Below are positions 6,119-6,670 of a stretch of 6,670 bases of DNA, one piece after another. The position numbers and the translations under genes are program-made. The stretch is from an uncultured Anaerolineales bacterium (GTDB taxonomy: Bacteria > Chloroflexota > Anaerolineae > Anaerolineales > UBA11657). Each line of letters starts with the position of its first letter. The first letter of the stretch is position 1. The stretch covers positions 1-6,670 of the forward strand of contig CAJWGI010000074.1 of the NCBI GenBank assembly GCA_913031335.1, written 5' to 3'. The notes under the pieces were generated by a model. That model was given only the letters and a program-made list of their open reading frames with translations. It had not been told where the DNA came from and did not search any database.

Positions 6119-6670
6119 GCCATATACAGAGCTAACGCGGAGCCTGACGCCATATCAGCGCACCTTGCGGCGCCCTCGTCGCCGCCGCGGACGCTGATAA
6201 GAGTGATTGGATTGGGCGGTGGCGGTGCCAACGCGGTTGATCGCATGGTCCAGTTCGGAATTGAGGGCGTGGAATTCCTTGCCGCCAACACAGACTCGCA
6301 GGCACTCTACCGAAATGAAGCGTCGAAAAAAATATTGCTAGGAGCCGAATTTACGCACGGACATGGTTCCGGCGGCGATCCCGTAGTGGGCGAAACCGCT
6401 GCCTACGAGGCCAAAGGAGAACTGACTGCGGCGCTCGAAGGCACGGATATGCTGTTCATCGCATGTGGTATGGGCGGGGGCACCGGCACAGGTGCGGCCC
6501 CGGTTGTGGCCGAAATAGCGCGGGGGCTGAAGGTGATCACGGTTGCGGTCGCGACCATGCCCTTCGCCTTTGAAGGGCCGGTGCGGTATCAGAATGCGTT
6601 GCAGGGAATCGTGCGCTTGCAGGGTCACTGCGACACGCTCATTACAGTGCCAAACGACCGGCTGGTGCAG
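6116..6670 (+). CDS. ftsZ: FtsZ-family tubulin-like GTPase, 3'-truncated by the window edge
   Basis: The visible 185 residues are the GTP-binding half of FtsZ, the cytoplasmic GTPase that polymerises into the division ring. All expected nucleotide loops are present: T1 'GLGGGGANAV' (32-41), T2 'NTDSQAL' (58-64), T3 'GHGSGGDP' (82-89), T4 tubulin signature 'GMGGGTGTGAAP' (118-129), the T5 region 'PFAFEG' (149-154) with Arg157, and 'VPNDRL' (178-183). The catalytic T7 loop and the C-terminal tail lie beyond the window, so GTPase competence cannot be judged. ATG 6116 gives a 25-residue polar lead before the first strand, and no better start lies between it and the fold. The gene follows the barrel gene by two bases. 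Differences from common FtsZ are His83 and Ser85 in T3 and Met148 where Lys is usual before 'PF'. The visible neighbours are not typical division genes, so it could be either the main FtsZ or a second copy. Confidence 0.93.
   Translation, partial: MAIYRANAEPDAISAHLAAPSSPPRTLIRVIGLGGGGANAVDRMVQFGIEGVEFLAANTDSQALYRNEASKKILLGAEFTHGHGSGGDPVVGETAAYEAKGELTAALEGTDMLFIACGMGGGTGTGAAPVVAEIARGLKVITVAVATMPFAFEGPVRYQNALQGIVRLQGHCDTLITVPNDRLVQ

Noticed and set aside
6326..6332. Run of seven A in ftsZ as a slippery site
   Set aside because: The run is in frame (TCG AAA AAA ATA) and FtsZ similarity continues unbroken after it; no overlapping product was seen.

Overview
The window holds four consecutive plus-strand genes with little space between them, the first and last cut by the window edges. 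(1) The 3' part of a long protein made almost only of tetratricopeptide (TPR) repeats. (2) A 915-residue protein with TPR-like helices, a disordered Pro/Ala/Ser-rich linker, a gingipain-type (peptidase C25, clan CD, caspase-like) catalytic domain with a visible His/Cys pair, and a small Cys/His-containing tail. (3) A 447-residue protein that looks like a glycoside-hydrolase TIM barrel whose two catalytic carboxylates appear to be missing, followed by a small C-terminal domain. (4) The first 185 residues of an FtsZ-family tubulin-like GTPase with its nucleotide-binding loops intact. No RNA gene, mobile element, CRISPR array or credible minus-strand gene was seen.

Layout: gene 1 runs in from the left edge to 1958. 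A 59-base gap follows, containing a small inverted repeat that covers the likely ribosome-binding site of gene 2 (2018-4765). Gene 3 (4770-6113) starts 4 bases after the gene 2 stop. Gene 4 starts at 6116, 2 bases after the gene 3 stop, and runs off the right edge. Genes 2-4 are almost certainly one transcript with coupled translation. Gene 1 probably belongs to it too, since no terminator is visible in the gap.

Organism: a bacterium with moderately high GC (roughly 60 % by eye). The pairing of TPR/C25 proteins with this kind of barrel protein recalls Chloroflexota (Anaerolineae-like) genomes. This is an impression from memory of protein style, not a demonstrated assignment.

How the genes may work together (inference): none of the three visible N-termini has a signal peptide or membrane segment, so the products look cytoplasmic. 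A TPR scaffold, a TPR-linked caspase-like protease, a probable pseudo-glycosidase and FtsZ in one operon suggest proteolysis tied to cell division or to division arrest. The arrangement of helical repeats followed by a caspase-fold protease is shared with separase and TPR-CHAT. This ftsZ is not next to ftsA, ftsQ or mur genes on its visible side, so it may be a second, specialised FtsZ.
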